This document shows, one piece after another, positions 10,111-21,117 of a stretch of 64,000 nucleotides of DNA (position 1 is its first letter; each line of letters begins with the position of its first letter). This stretch comes from Isoetes taiwanensis (lineage: Eukaryota; Streptophyta; Lycopodiopsida; Isoetales; Isoetaceae). Both the position numbers and the translations under genes were made by a program. The stretch covers positions 28,050,689 through 28,114,688 of the forward strand of contig JAJEKV010000005.1 of the NCBI GenBank assembly GCA_021234155.1, written 5' to 3'. The notes below the pieces were generated by a model. It was not told where the DNA came from, did not search any database, and saw only the letters and a list, made by a program, of their open reading frames with translations.

Positions 10111-10215
10111 CATGCCATTCCAGATGAAGTATGGACTCAACAGCCTGTCTCACACCACCACCTGCGCATCTTTGGATGCAAAGCCTACAAACTTAGTCCC
10201 AAAGGACTGCCCCGT

Positions 10216-11590
10216 ATGTTCATTGGTTATAGCAGCTTCCATAAAGCCTATAGATTCTATGATCTCACTTCTCAATGTCTCATAGTCAGTCCAAATGCAG
10301 CCTTCAATGAATCCGAATCATGCAATCTTTCCTGCTCAATTCTAAGATCCTCTCTCATTGAAATCCTTTCTAAAATCAATTTGCCTGATAGCCCTGAATC
10401 TTTATCAACTCCAGCTCCTCTTGATTCTCCAGTGCATGATTCTACACCCAATATGACACCTCCACCCACCGGTATCTCTCCTGATACTCCTCCTTCTTTG
10501 CCTCCCATAGAAACTCCAGTTACTACCCGTCTAATCCGCCATAGACGTCCTCCTGCATGGACTGTAGATTACCTCATGTTAACATTTGATCAGATTGTGG
10601 AGCCTAGAAACTATAAAGATGCCATGAACAGTGCTCAATCCAATCAGTGGCAGCAAGCCATGAAGGCTGAACTCGAATCTATTGACAAGAATGGCACATG
10701 GTCCATTGTCTCAAGGCCTAATCATCATTCAGTTGTTGGAAGCAGATGGGTATACAAACTCAAATATTCCAGCAATGGTACAGCTGAAAGATTTAAAGCA
10801 AGGTTTGTGGCCAAGGGTTTCAGCCAAATCGAAGGGATTGATTTTGACGAAACATTTGCTCCAGTCGCTCGTCTTTCCACAATTCGTGCTCTTCTCGCTT
10901 ATGCAGTTGTTCACAAATTTCAGATTCGTCAAATGGATGTTCACAATGCATTTCTTCATGGTGCACTGCAAGAAGAGGTCTACTCGAACCTCCAGACGGC
11001 CTCACAGTTCCTTCTAACTTAGTTTGCAGACTTCATAAAGCACTCTATGGGCTCCGGCAAGCATCACGCTCGTGGTATCATACTTTAAGATCTGTTCTTC
11101 GTGACCTTGGCTTTGATATATCTCCAGCTGACACTAGCCTTTATTTCCAAATCACTCCATTTCCTATCATTCTTGCAGTATATGTAGGCGACCTCCTTCT
11201 TCTGACTCATCCCAGTGCTTATCTTGCAGGCCTCAAACACCAGTTATCCAAACATTTCTCTATGAAAGATCTTGGTCAGGCTCACTATTTCCTTGGCATA
11301 CAACTCCTGTACGACCATATTCATCAGACTCTGTTTCTAAACCAGCACAAATACCTGCAGGGTATCCTATCCCGTCATCAGCTCCTCCATTGTAATGCTT
11401 ACCACACATCTCCTTTCCACAGATCCTCCTTGCTCTCCTGATTTTCATTACTTTCGAGACCACTACTGCTCCATTATAGGTTCCCTCAACTTCGCTGCTC
11501 AAGCAACTAGACCTGATCTCGCCTTTCCCATTTGCAAACTCAGCCGTTTTCTGACTGATCCAAAACAATCTCATTGTATGGCCCTTAAAT
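10216..11590 (+). pseudogene. Copia reverse transcriptase (broken, YVGD active site)
   Basis: The 268-codon frame 10216-11022 starts with the integrase tail (MFIGYSSFHKAYRFYD), a Pro/Ser-rich linker, and the RT fingers: WQQAMKAELESIDKNGTW, GSRWVYKLKY, FKARFVAKGFSQ, FDETFAPVARL and QMDVHNAFLHG. After a frameshift near 10985 it continues as LHKALYGLRQASRSWY, then AVYVGDLLLL near 11178, where the second residue pair of the YVDD catalytic box is changed to GD, and KDLGQAHYFLGIQL. The Asp-to-Gly change in a catalytic position would abolish polymerisation. Confidence 0.85.
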
Positions 11591-12131
11591 GAACACTCCA
11601 ATATCTGGCTGGAACTCTTCACCATGGTCTGCTGTATCCGGCAAGTGGGGGCAGCACTCTTTCTGGATTTCTGATGTTGATTGGGCGGGAGACTCCCAAG
11701 ATCGGAAGTCTGTCTTTGGTTATGTATTTTGTCGTGCAAGAGCAGCTATAACATGGGCCAGCTCCAAACAGAAGTGCATTGCCTTGTCAACCACTGAAGC
11801 GGAATATATAAGCCTTGCTCATGCTACCCGGGAAGCCCTCTCGCTACGTACTCTCATTACTAGTCTGAACCTTCAAATTCCTCTCCAAATTTCTATTTAT
11901 AATGACGACCAAGGTGCCATTGCAGTTGCTCACAACCCTATCAACCACCGCCGTCTGAAACATATTGACATTCGCTTCCATTTTCTCCGTGATCATGTTT
12001 CAAACTCTGATATTTCATTAGCCCATTGCCCTTCTGAAACTATGCCAGCCGACATGCTCACCAAGCCACTTGGATCCCCAAAATTGACTCTGCTGTCCAA
12101 ACGAATTGGTCTGTTACCCGCTTGTCTCTAA
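11589..12131 (+). pseudogene. Copia RNase H
   Basis: An uninterrupted 180-codon frame contains the copia RNase H blocks: DVDWAGDSQDRKSVFGY, WASSKQKCIALSTTEAEY, YNDDQGAIAVAHNP, HIDIRFHFLRDHV and ADMLTKPLGSPK. It digests the RNA strand of the RNA-DNA hybrid. The domain itself is intact but is cut off from the RT by shifts upstream. The first Asp box, the TEAEY Glu, the DDQGA Asp and the HIDIR box are all present. Confidence 0.85.
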
Positions 12132-12180
12132 GTGGAGGCTTTTATTTTACAGAGTCAAGCTGATCTACTCTGAGTGGTGG

Positions 12181-12515
12181 TGTTGAGATATTCAGAGCCA
12201 GATCAACATATAGGTTTGTTACAAAGTTTGTTAGAAGATTCTCCGCTGCGGGTCATGATAAGTTTCACAAATAGAAGTACCCGTTAATAGATCCAGACCC
12301 AGCTATAAAAGAGAAAGAAGGACGTCCTATTTATCAGTTCCTAGATTCAGTGTGCTTGTTATTGCTTAAAAGCTCTTTGTTTGGTTATCTCAGTTCGTCG
12401 ATCATTCGGCCTATTCAGGCCTGACTAGTTGTACAACTCTCTATATCAATCTGATTAGTTGTACTTCATTTATCTATCGATCTGCTTTCTTTATCATATG
12501 TTTTCCTTTTCAATA
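12181..12515 (+). repeat. Copia 3' LTR
   Basis: Same start and end as the 5' LTR. It has the TATA box (CTATAAAAG near 12303) and a segment AGATTCAGTGTGCTTG...AAGCT near 12344-12372 that the 5' LTR lacks. The preceding GAGTGGTGG is a weak polypurine tract. Confidence 0.9.
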
Positions 12516-13902
12516 GCTGCATGTCCTCGAAGCATCTTAGAGCAAGGCGGCCTTCACCATGCATGGCATATCCTTCGATCAGTGCACTCCAAGCCACCAC
12601 ATTTGGTTTGACAATCTAATCAAAGATTTTATATGCTTCCTCAAATCTACCATGGTCCCACAACAATGTCATGTTCAAATCCAAAATCAATTATTTAATT
12701 ATAAATGTACCATCCTTGCTCAATTATATCCAAGGTGCTGCATGCTTTTAGAATGGTAATAAAAGTCACTCTGCAAGGCTTTATCGCCTTCTGCTGCATG
12801 TCCCAAGCATTTCAAAGCAACAGTACCATCTCCACATTGCACATAACTTGCAATCATTGCATTCCATGCCACCATATCTGGAGAGGGCAACGTGTCAAAA
12901 AATCTATGTGCCTTGTCCACCTTCTCTTATTTTCCATATATATCAATCAGGGTAGTTCCCACAACGATGTCAGATTGAAGGCCAGGCTGAATGACTTGTT
13001 CATGGATGCACCTGCCATGCTCTATTGCACAAATGCTACCACATTCCTTTAGAATGTTCAAAAGGTCACTTTGTCTGTTTGCAAGCTATCACCTTGCATC
13101 TTTTCATGGCATTCCAAAGCCAGAAAGCCTTCACCAAGTTGTGCATATCCTCCTATCATGGCATTCTATGTCATCAAGTTCCTATGAGATAGATAGATAG
13201 ATAGTCTTTTATGGCACGCCACATTGGCAGCGTCCATGAGGACATATGATGGACCCCAGAGACTTGAGGCAACCTGTCAAAGATGTTGCGTGCTTCCTCA
13301 AGGTTTCCAAATTTCGCACATAAATCAACAAAACTTGTCCCTACCACAACATCACATCCTATTCCGATATTGATTATTTGCTCATGAATGTTCCTGGTTT
13401 GCTCTATGCTGCATGCCTTTAAGATGCTAAAAAATATGTATTTATCTGCTCTTGAGCCGTCGCGCTGGATTTTATCATAGAATTGAAGGGCCATCTCATT
13501 TTCTAAGCTTGGCATGGGGCATTAATAATTGTATTCCATGATACCGGCTTGGATCCACAACCTTGTTGAATGATTGATTTGTTTCACCAAGGCTTCCATA
13601 TGCCCCAATTTATCGAATTAGATGGTCTGACAAGAGAGAAACAGAATCTAATGAATTATAGACCATCAAACTGTACACCTGCCTGCTGAGACTTCCAGGT
13701 CTTGAAGTTTTGTGCACTCTTGAACAAGGCCCAAAATAGTGTCTTTGGGTATAGGCATAATTGCTGCTGCATCATCTTTGAGGACATGATTGCCTGGTGC
13801 AACCACACTTGGTTGCTCAGTCCTTAGCAATCTCTGTTGATAACAACAAACAGACATTCTAACTTGAACAAAATCGCATTCGTATACAGAAAAAAAATGC
13901 AC
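12516..13902 (-). pseudogene. PPR pseudogene, N-terminal and repeat part
   Basis: On the minus strand, from 13902: PKDTILGLVQECTKLQDLE (typical first repeat), then KYIFFSILKACS, NIHEQIINIGIGCDVVVGTS and GNLEEARNIFDRLP (13515-13265), then HEQVIQPGLQSDIVVGTTL and DKAHRFFDTLPSPDMVAWNA (13010-12860). Together with the E-type tail at 7649-7335 this is one PLS-class PPR gene cut by the copia element. Frames change several times and a short GATA-type repeat (13187-13203) with foreign sequence interrupts one motif. An organellar RNA-binding role is inferred from the family only. Confidence 0.8.
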
Positions 13903-14895
13903 CCACGATGAAAAGAAAGTGTCCTACCTGGATGAGGCACTTGACACAAAACAACAAGGCAGAAAGAAAAACCATGGCCGAAATCTTTGTCTCACAACCA
14001 TCCATCGGGTCAGCTGCATTGTATGGCCAACTATAGAAGCATTAAAAATGCAAAAGCATTCAAGGAACGCCAATGCAAGCTACATCCCCCTCGATTTTGA
14101 GGTCTAAACTGAGGTTTCCCACTCCCCAAGTTGGAAACATCATGTGACCTAGGTACTATAATGAATTGAAATGTAGCAATGTTCTATGATGTTCCTAGAG
14201 CTTGTTATGAATAATGTGCAAGAAACCCCATGGCAACAAATTGCCTTGGCTAACCCAGCGCAGAGCTCTCCTTGGCAATGGCAAACTCGTTGTGCAACAT
14301 TTGATCGGAACCAGAGAACTAAGTAAATCATGGCAAATTATAGAATTTTCTATCTAAGAAATAAATGACCAGAGCATGAATAAAATAGAAAGGTAGAAGT
14401 TTGATTGCATTTTCTCTTGGGAAGAGAATGAAGGCAATGCCAGATGTCTCATTTGATGAACTTGCATAATAGTTGGACAAATTCAAAGTAAAACCATTGA
14501 ACTCTAAAAGAGTTTAAGCATTTGGTTCATCTTGTAACAAACAATATTTAATGAAAGGATTGTTGTAACAGGCGCATGTGCACAAAGTTTTACACGATCT
14601 TAAGTCCAATGTTGATAATATCCTTTTTCGAGTTGATGCTGAATAATCATGAAATTGAGTCTACAACTTAATGGACAACCAAAAGAAAAAATTTATCTGG
14701 ATGGTTCTTTTTGAATAGCATGCTTAGCTTCAGGGGTTCCCAACTCAGTCTGTCCCAGCTCTTTATACAAGCTGGCAAAGAGAGCTTTTCATTTGGCATC
14801 TGTTTGGATTATCTGGTCAATCTATAAGAGACAAAATCTCTTCATCTTCAAGGAGAGGTCCTTCCAGATGCTCAAGTGCTCAGTGATGCTCGCAG
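13903..14895. other. No recognisable gene
   Basis: AT-rich intergenic DNA. Short open frames on both strands show no motif. I see no repeat structure until the tandem duplication starting at 14896. Confidence 0.45.
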
Positions 14896-15588
14896 TCACG
14901 TTGTTCAAGCTTATAAATGTTCTTCCTTACATTATGACTTCAAGAGTATGATTGGGGAGTGCTATCTTCAGATTCATACTTATTCATGGCCAATTGCACT
15001 CTTGGTAGTGTTTATTCTTTGTCTTTCTGTATTATGTATGTGGTGGGTGGTTTTGCTGTAGTGGACATCTCCTCAACTAGGTTTTGGGGCATAAGAATGC
15101 TATAGGTGTCCTCTTTTGGAACCTGCCAATGTACCTACATTGGGTACTTCAGAAATGGTTACTACTTTCTCTAGCACCTTGCCTCTATCTCTCTCTAGCA
15201 CCTTGCCTTATTCTCTCACTCTCTCTCTAGGCCAATTCTTATCACGTTGTTCAAGCTTATAAGTGTTCTTCCTTACATTATGACTTCAAGAGTATGATTG
15301 GGGAGTGCTATCTTCAGATTCGTACTTATTCATGGCCAATTGCACTCTTGGTAGTGTTTATTCTTTGTCTTTTTGTATTATGTATATGGTGGGTGGTTTT
15401 GTTGTAGTGGACATCTCCTCAACTAGGTTTTGGGGCATAAGAATGCTACATGTATCCTCTTTTGGAACCTGCCAATGTACCTACATTGGGTACTTCAGAA
15501 ATGGGTACTACTTTCTCTAGCACCTTGCCTCTGTCTCTCTCTAGCACCTTGCCTTATTCTCTCACTTACTCTCTCTAGGCCAATTCTT
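14896..15588 (+). repeat. Two 346-bp tandem units directly upstream of a LINE
   Basis: The unit beginning TCACGTTGTTCAAGC runs 14896-15241 and is repeated at 15242-15588 with only a few percent difference. Each unit ends in a CT-rich stretch (CTCTCTCTAGCACCTTGCC) and the second runs straight into the CT-rich leader of the LINE. Tandem 5' monomers with promoter activity are known from some mammalian L1 elements; whether these play that role here is inference. Confidence 0.85.
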
Positions 15589-15678
15589 GCCACTTTCTCT
15601 TTCTATAGCCTCCTTGCCTTCTGAAACTCTCTTTCCCCCCTAGCTTCACTCTCTCCTTGTCTATGCTCCCTCTATTGC

Positions 15679-17030
15679 TTGTTTTGGGCACATTCTCTTG
15701 TTAGGCCTCAGACCCAGACCCAGATCCAGACCCAGTCACCTGACAAACTCGTCTGGGAGGAGCATACAGATGGCCCACCATACAAATGGCCTAGACCCGA
15801 CAGTAAGAGCAAGGGAGAAGCCTCTTCCATGCGAAAGGAGGCATGTGCAAAGGCACAGTCGGCAAGCTCGACTCAGCAGGTTAATGGCTGCAGCCATGAT
15901 GCAACAGCACACCAGGCATTCACGAAAGATTGGAGGCAAATAAAAGTGATTGTTGGAGATAACGCAGCTAGGATTGTGAGACTAGAAGAACATATGAAAT
16001 CCTCAATCCCCCAGGTGCTCAAAAAGCAATTAGTTACAAAGAAGCAACGGGCCGCGGGAATGGAGACCTGCATACAACAACTTGAAGATGGTATACGCTA
16101 GAGCAATTCGAAAGGCAGCAAGAAAAGATGTGTCTTGCTAATCTCCAAGCCCATGTAGACACCCTGTCTACCACCTTACCATGATACCAAGGACCGTTTT
16201 GAGCAAGACACGAATGTCATTATCTCTTGCATATGGTCAGAAGCAGGTGAGATCGCTACCACTCAAAGGATAGTCCATGCAGCTATTGGAGATAGCCAAT
16301 CGGGGCTCCAGGCCCTTAAGAATAGGGTAAGCACACTCACGACAAACACATCCCCAGAAGACACTGAAGTTAACTCCCGGCTACCGCGGCTAGAACCCAG
16401 CTCTATTTTTCGAGATTTGGATATACATGAGCTATGGGCAATCTTCGCCCAGCAGGGTAAAGACCTCGATGTTGAGGCTCATGAGCAATTACAGCAGTAC
16501 ATAAACGAGCTGGAAAGGCAAAAGTTGCTCCCGCAAGAGCTGAGCTCCCGGCTTCAAGAGCCACTTCTGCCAATCACCCCAGACAGATAGCAGCTGCTCC
16601 ATCCCGACCACCACACCCCCTTGCCATACACAGCCTTCATCTTCTAGATAGCAGATCACCTGTTCAGGCAGCCAATATTGCTCCGAGGCTCAGCAAGCAA
16701 CAAGAATAGACTAGAGACGTCACAATGTGGTGGTTCGTGGACTCTTGGATGAGGCAGAAGGGCATCTCACTAAGCGCCTCCAGAATCGGGTCCTCTTTCG
16801 CATGACATTTCATACACTAGTACACATTATAAGCTGCCTTGGTGCTCAACACCCTGACCGTCCATACGTTGTCACATTCACAATTGCAGATGCACAAGTG
16901 TGAGAGGCAATATTGGATCAGAGCAGGCAATTGAAGGAGAACCTTGCATCTTGACCAGGATCTCACCCCAATGCAACAAGAGTCTCGCCAGCAAGAGCTG
17001 GCCCGAGTCAAAAACATCCATCGTCAAGGG
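15679..17030 (+). pseudogene. LINE-A ORF1-like region
   Basis: The open frame 15679-16101 is rich in Gln, Lys and Ser at its start and then becomes helical (NAARIVRLEEHMKSSIPQVL). Later fragments (YINELERQKLLPQELSSRL near 16500; VVVRGLLDEAEGHLTKRL near 16730) look coiled-coil-like, as in ORF1 proteins that coat LINE RNA. No zinc knuckle or RRM could be read. Frames are interrupted near 16101, 16190 and 16590. The assignment rests mostly on position. Confidence 0.5.
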
Positions 17031-17350
17031 GGTGCGCAAGACTAGTGCGAGGCAAGCTGCAAATTTTTAGACCAGCATGTGTTGAGGTCACAAATGTGCT
17101 ATATTATGCTACTGCCACACCCAGAAGTCCTGCTGATGCCACTATAGTGTTATTTCGATTGCTGTTGCCCAAGCAACTGTCACAACCACTCGCTACCCCT
17201 GCTAGCGCATTCGATTTGCCAGCTCCCCATGCCTCTCCTGCTCTCGTTGCTCCAACTGTTCCAACAATTCCCATTTAGGCACCACACACTACTCCCCCTG
17301 ATGTTGCCGCAACCCCTCGCACATCTATATCTAACGCTGACAAATAGGAA

Positions 17351-18140
17351 TTGTGTCTCCATATGGTGTCCTGGAACTGCCGAGGCTTCCCTTCGCAAAA
17401 AGGAGAGAGTCTCAACTCCACTACATCAGATATGGATCTCATTTTCCATGGAAACATGGGAACATATAGGGCACAGACTGTCAGACCTCCCAGGCTATCT
17501 GCATTTCTCAATGTCCAACGAATGTACAAAAAAGCATGGACACGAGAGAGGGGGTGGTCGCTTGCTACTATTGCGCCCGTGATGCAGTCAATCTCTCTGC
17601 AAAAGACAGACAGGCACAATTGCTACTTGTGGATATGTGCAACATGGCAATGGTAACCTCCTCTTTGTGGCAACATGCTACTTTCCACATGCCAAGAGAA
17701 ACTTCTATAACACTCACTCAGATGTGGATAGGGTGGAGCCCTATGACGATCTATATGATGACATACAGTAGCACAAACAATTGGGCAAGGTCATGTTGCT
17801 TGGAGATTTTAATGCACGCATAGGGGCCGAGCAGGTCTTAAAATTTGAACCCTTGGCAAACCGCAGAGGTGGCTTGGCCAAGGATATCAGGACAACCATG
17901 TTATACGCTACAGCAGGCAATGTTGTTGCTATGCAACATCTTTGACTTGATCATTTGTAATGGGCTAGCACAATGGCCATCCTCTAGCTGCACTTGTAGA
18001 TAGGACAATCATGGGGGCGGCTCCAATGTTGTGGATTATGTACTGGTGAAGGACTAGAATCTGCATCTCATTATCCATTTTGGCATTGGAATAGATAGTC
18101 GGGACGAAGAGTTAGACTCAGACCACCAGCCTCTTTTCTT
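17351..18140 (+). pseudogene. LINE-A endonuclease domain
   Basis: Blocks of an exonuclease-endonuclease-phosphatase fold appear in order: MVSWNCRGFP (17364, with the metal-binding Asn), LLGDFNARIG (about 17796), FDLIICNGLAQWP (about 17941), NVVDYVLV (about 18029) and SDHQPL (about 18120). This enzyme nicks the target DNA to prime reverse transcription. Several frame changes and stops break it. Confidence 0.8.
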
Positions 18141-18149
18141 GCATATAGA

Positions 18150-19270
18150 TTGGCGAGCTGCCCGCGTGTCCATGGCCTCAACACCCTGCATACCCCAGCT
18201 GTGCCTGGATTACAATCGTGCACAGACCTATGCCTGGATGGTTGAGCATGACCTGGAGGGAATATTACAACTTTCCACACTACAGCAGCAGACTTTCCGA
18301 TTGACTCAATTGCTTTTCACGGCCACTGACAGATGCTTTGGAAGAGGCCGCTCACAGAAGCCCTGAGGAGCTACCATCTTCCCCTACAACCAGTTGTTTA
18401 ATGACGAATGTAGGGAGTTCAAATGCTGGCTCCAACAAGTCATTGACCCCGCCTTGTGTCCACATGCCATCAGCCAATACTGCTCCTTCCTCACGGCCAA
18501 GAAAGCCAGATATCTCGCAGAACACCAGCAACAGATGTTCTTTCTCCTCGATCGTCACCCCATGACATTCTGGAGAAAGGTATTGAGCAAGCTTGCACGA
18601 CCTACAGAGAATATCACCTCGGAGCAATGGGTGCAATACTTGCAGTGGTTTTATGATCCACTGGGGGCGGGCAACAGTACCCCCGCAAATGGGCCTAGGA
18701 TTGGTCATTATGGAAGGAGATGTTATAATGAGCTTAAAACGCCTAGCTAATGGAAAGGCATCCACCATTGACTATATTTTCACCATGCAAACACTTATTG
18801 AGGATAGGAAGAATCACCGGAAAAACCTATATTGTTGTTTTGTGGATTTCACAAAGGCTTTTGACACAGTATTCTGGGACAAGTTGTAGGCCAGAGACCC
18901 CTGTCAACTTGCAAAATGCAATATACCATTTCACACCAGTAGGATAGTCAGTCGTGAGTAGTATTGGGGTGCACCAGATTTGCCCAATCTCCCCCATGCT
19001 TTTTGGCCTTTATATTGATCAATTGGAAGATTGGTTCTCTGAGCACGAAGGGGCAGACCTCAATTCATGCATCACATAATTCGGCAACTCATATATGTTG
19101 ACGACCTAGACCTCTTGGCCTACACTCCAGAAGATATACACCGCCACTTGGATGCTCTAGACACTTTTTGTAGATTCATTGGCATGCAAGTTAACTTGGC
19201 CAAAACTAGATTGTGGTTTCTTTCATCCTCCTGTCAGCCAAGGCTGCCCTCCTTCACTTGCTAGTGACAA
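18150..19270 (+). pseudogene. LINE-A reverse transcriptase
   Basis: Recognisable blocks: LANGKASTIDYIFTMQTLI, then CCFVDFTKAFDTVFWDKL (about 18834-18888, motif A Asp), PISPMLFGLYIDQLEDWF (about 18990-19040), IYVDDLDLLAYT (about 19095, intact YVDD) and GMQVNLAKTRLWFLSS. The preceding linker holds ECREFKCWLQQVIDPA (18405). Breaks lie near 18750, 18889 and 19060. The active site is preserved but the protein is not continuous. Confidence 0.85.
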
Positions 19271-20039
19271 AATATGGAGGTGGCTCTGACCTACAAGTAT
19301 TTGGGGATCAAGTTTCATGTACATACTAGAATGCCTCCATTAGGTTGGATGTCATAGCAGAGTGGAAAGCATACAAGGCTCTCTTATACGCATCAGAGAT
19401 GTGGGGTTCGGTGATATCCTTTGCTCCAAGAGACAGGTTTTCTACCTCTTCAGAGGGCTACACTAGACCATCATATCGTTTACTTCTAGAAGGTAGTTGA
19501 TATGGGGAATGCCCATTTTTCCAATCTTGCTTTGGCCGTAGCAATGAGTCCACATTGCCTCAAAGCCTGTTGAAAGGACAAGCAAGCTCAGTGATTCTCA
19601 CGATGGAATGTACAGGCACGCAGATGCGTGCAGGTACGGACAGAGAAGGACCACGATGCATTGAGGCAGTACCTTGATGCTTGCTTCCTATGCTCCGACA
19701 CATGTCAAGATGGCACACTATCGGCAATAAATCAATCACATACTTACACAAGGTCCACAGCACTACTTGCGCACCCGTTTGCCCATGAAGAAGCGCAGAC
19801 TGATAGCTTCCATTCGCATGGGTGTGCATCGCCTCCACATTGAAGCAGGCCGATGGATGATGTGAGGACAAGATCTGTCAGTGTTGCCAATAGGGTGCCA
19901 TTGAGGATGAACTGCATACTCCTCAGACATCACCGGTATTCGATCATATTCGGGCATGGTATATTCAGTTAGTTATGCCTGACTAGCCGCTGCATATGCT
20001 GTTGAACATGACCTGTGTGGGCTTGTTGAGTTCATATCT

Positions 20040-20268
20040 TCACGAGGTTATGGATATGCGGACTCAACTGTGTCCTCCGGTGCAATATTGAATTGTCTTA
20101 TACGAGTGTATAGTCTACCAGCATATTTATTACTGCTAAGGTTTTTCTATCGAAAACTCTTCGGGGTAGGGGATTTTTAATCCTGACAGTAATAGCTTGC
20201 TGCTCTCTTTGTTTGGGTTCCATAGGCCAACTGGTCTCCATGGACGATAAAAATACATTCTATTCTTG
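20040..20268 (+). repeat. LINE-A 3' UTR and tail
   Basis: Contains GGACTCAACTGTGTCCTCCGG, TATTACTGCTAAGG, an ATCCTGACAGTAATA block and the end block GGTCTCCATGGACGATAAAAA followed by ATTCTATTC. The same succession of blocks closes the other three copies in this window. The conserved end is likely what the reverse transcriptase recognises. Confidence 0.85.
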
Positions 20269-20279
20269 TTCTTTCTATC

Positions 20280-20870
20280 AAAATTAGTTCAAAAAAAAGC
20301 CAAAAGCATATTAATGTTCAAGGTCAAAATAAAGACAGTACTATTAAAGATGAAAATGAATGAATCTAATTTAACACTTATTAGTTATTGAAGCATCATA
20401 TAAGTACTCAATAGCCAGTGTTGGGTACTTTTTTAGGTAGTTTTATGGTCTCTAAATAATACTTTTTAAGGTACATTGTAGCATGCTTATGCCCTTTTGA
20501 GTCCCCGATGTAAAGGTCCAAGTTCATCAAAAAAAATCTTTTGTATAACATCCACATAATATTGGAGAAAATCCAAATGGCCATCACTTGAAAATACAAC
20601 AATTAAATGTAGTATTAATAGATGCAATACAAGCGTACAAGTTTAAGAAAGGCAGACTTTCTACTTATAACAAGTACAACAAAAATGTCTATTGGAATTT
20701 ATGTAAGCAAGCAAATTGCGATAATGTTAAAGTCAATCTGCAATATAAATTGTAGAAACAACGACGCGTTTCAAAAATGACGGAGCTTACCCCAGCATAT
20801 ACAAGGCTCACAAAAGACAATTCATCTCGGAGGAGAAAGAAACTATTATATGACATTGCTGCACATTCTT
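20280..20870. other. No recognisable gene
   Basis: AT-rich spacer between LINE remnants. One minus-strand frame (20602-20408) has no motif. A GGGTACTTTTTTAGGTAG string near 20425 recalls the interior of the MITE at 21682 but has no terminal repeats. Confidence 0.4.
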
Positions 20871-21070
20871 AATAGAATAGAATACATTTATGTCCTTAGG
20901 ACCTTATTGCCATTGGATTGGTGTAGCATTTGCGAGCTCGAGGATGCAACAAGCACAGAACGTTGGAATAATTTAGCCATCATGCAGGCTTAGCTTGTCT
21001 TCTATATACCTAAATGCTATTTATAATTGGCTTCCTGTCCATGCAGTTTTGCATCGTTATCCTCAACTTT
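20871..21070 (-). mobile_element. LINE family B, 3' end fragment
   Basis: Begins with the tail (AATAGAATAGAAT on the plus strand) and continues with GTGTAGCATTTGCGAGCTCGAGG and CCATGCAG...CGTTATC, which align with the 3' UTR of the family B copy at 21121. It holds only about 200 bp of 3' UTR, typical of 5' truncation. Confidence 0.65.
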
Positions 21071-21117
21071 GAAGCTGTGCTTTGTGGGTTCTTTTGATCC
21101 ACATTTGATATGGCTCA

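Larger units (their letters stand above)
7767..12515 (+). mobile_element. Complete but dead Ty1/copia LTR retrotransposon
   Basis: 4749 bp with two LTRs, TSD, primer-binding site and the copia gene order gag-protease-integrase-RT-RNase H. The reading frame is broken in gag, between protease and integrase, inside integrase and inside RT, and the RT active site reads YVGD instead of YVDD, so it cannot move by itself. The LTRs (337 and 335 bp) differ by about a dozen substitutions and by two larger indels: a ~31-bp internal duplication in the 5' LTR and a ~32-bp extra segment in the 3' LTR. This indicates an old insertion. It sits inside a minus-strand PPR pseudogene. Confidence 0.95.
15589..20268 (+). 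mobile_element. Nearly full-length LINE, family A (dead)
   Basis: The order is CT-rich leader, ORF1, apurinic-type endonuclease, reverse transcriptase and a 3' UTR ending in an ATTCT-type tail, typical of endonuclease-encoding non-LTR retrotransposons. All coding blocks are broken by shifts and stops. Its 3' UTR (about 20040-20268) is shared with the copies at 23055, 24254 (minus) and 53201 (minus). The 5' boundary is uncertain because of the tandem units in front. Confidence 0.85.

Noticed and set aside
13187-13203. GATA microsatellite as an insertion scar of a LINE
   Set aside because: Only about four units and no recognisable 3' UTR beside it.
20401-20620. Second copy of the 275-bp MITE
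   Set aside because: Shares a short GGGTACTTTTTTAGGTAG-like interior string but lacks both terminal inverted repeats.
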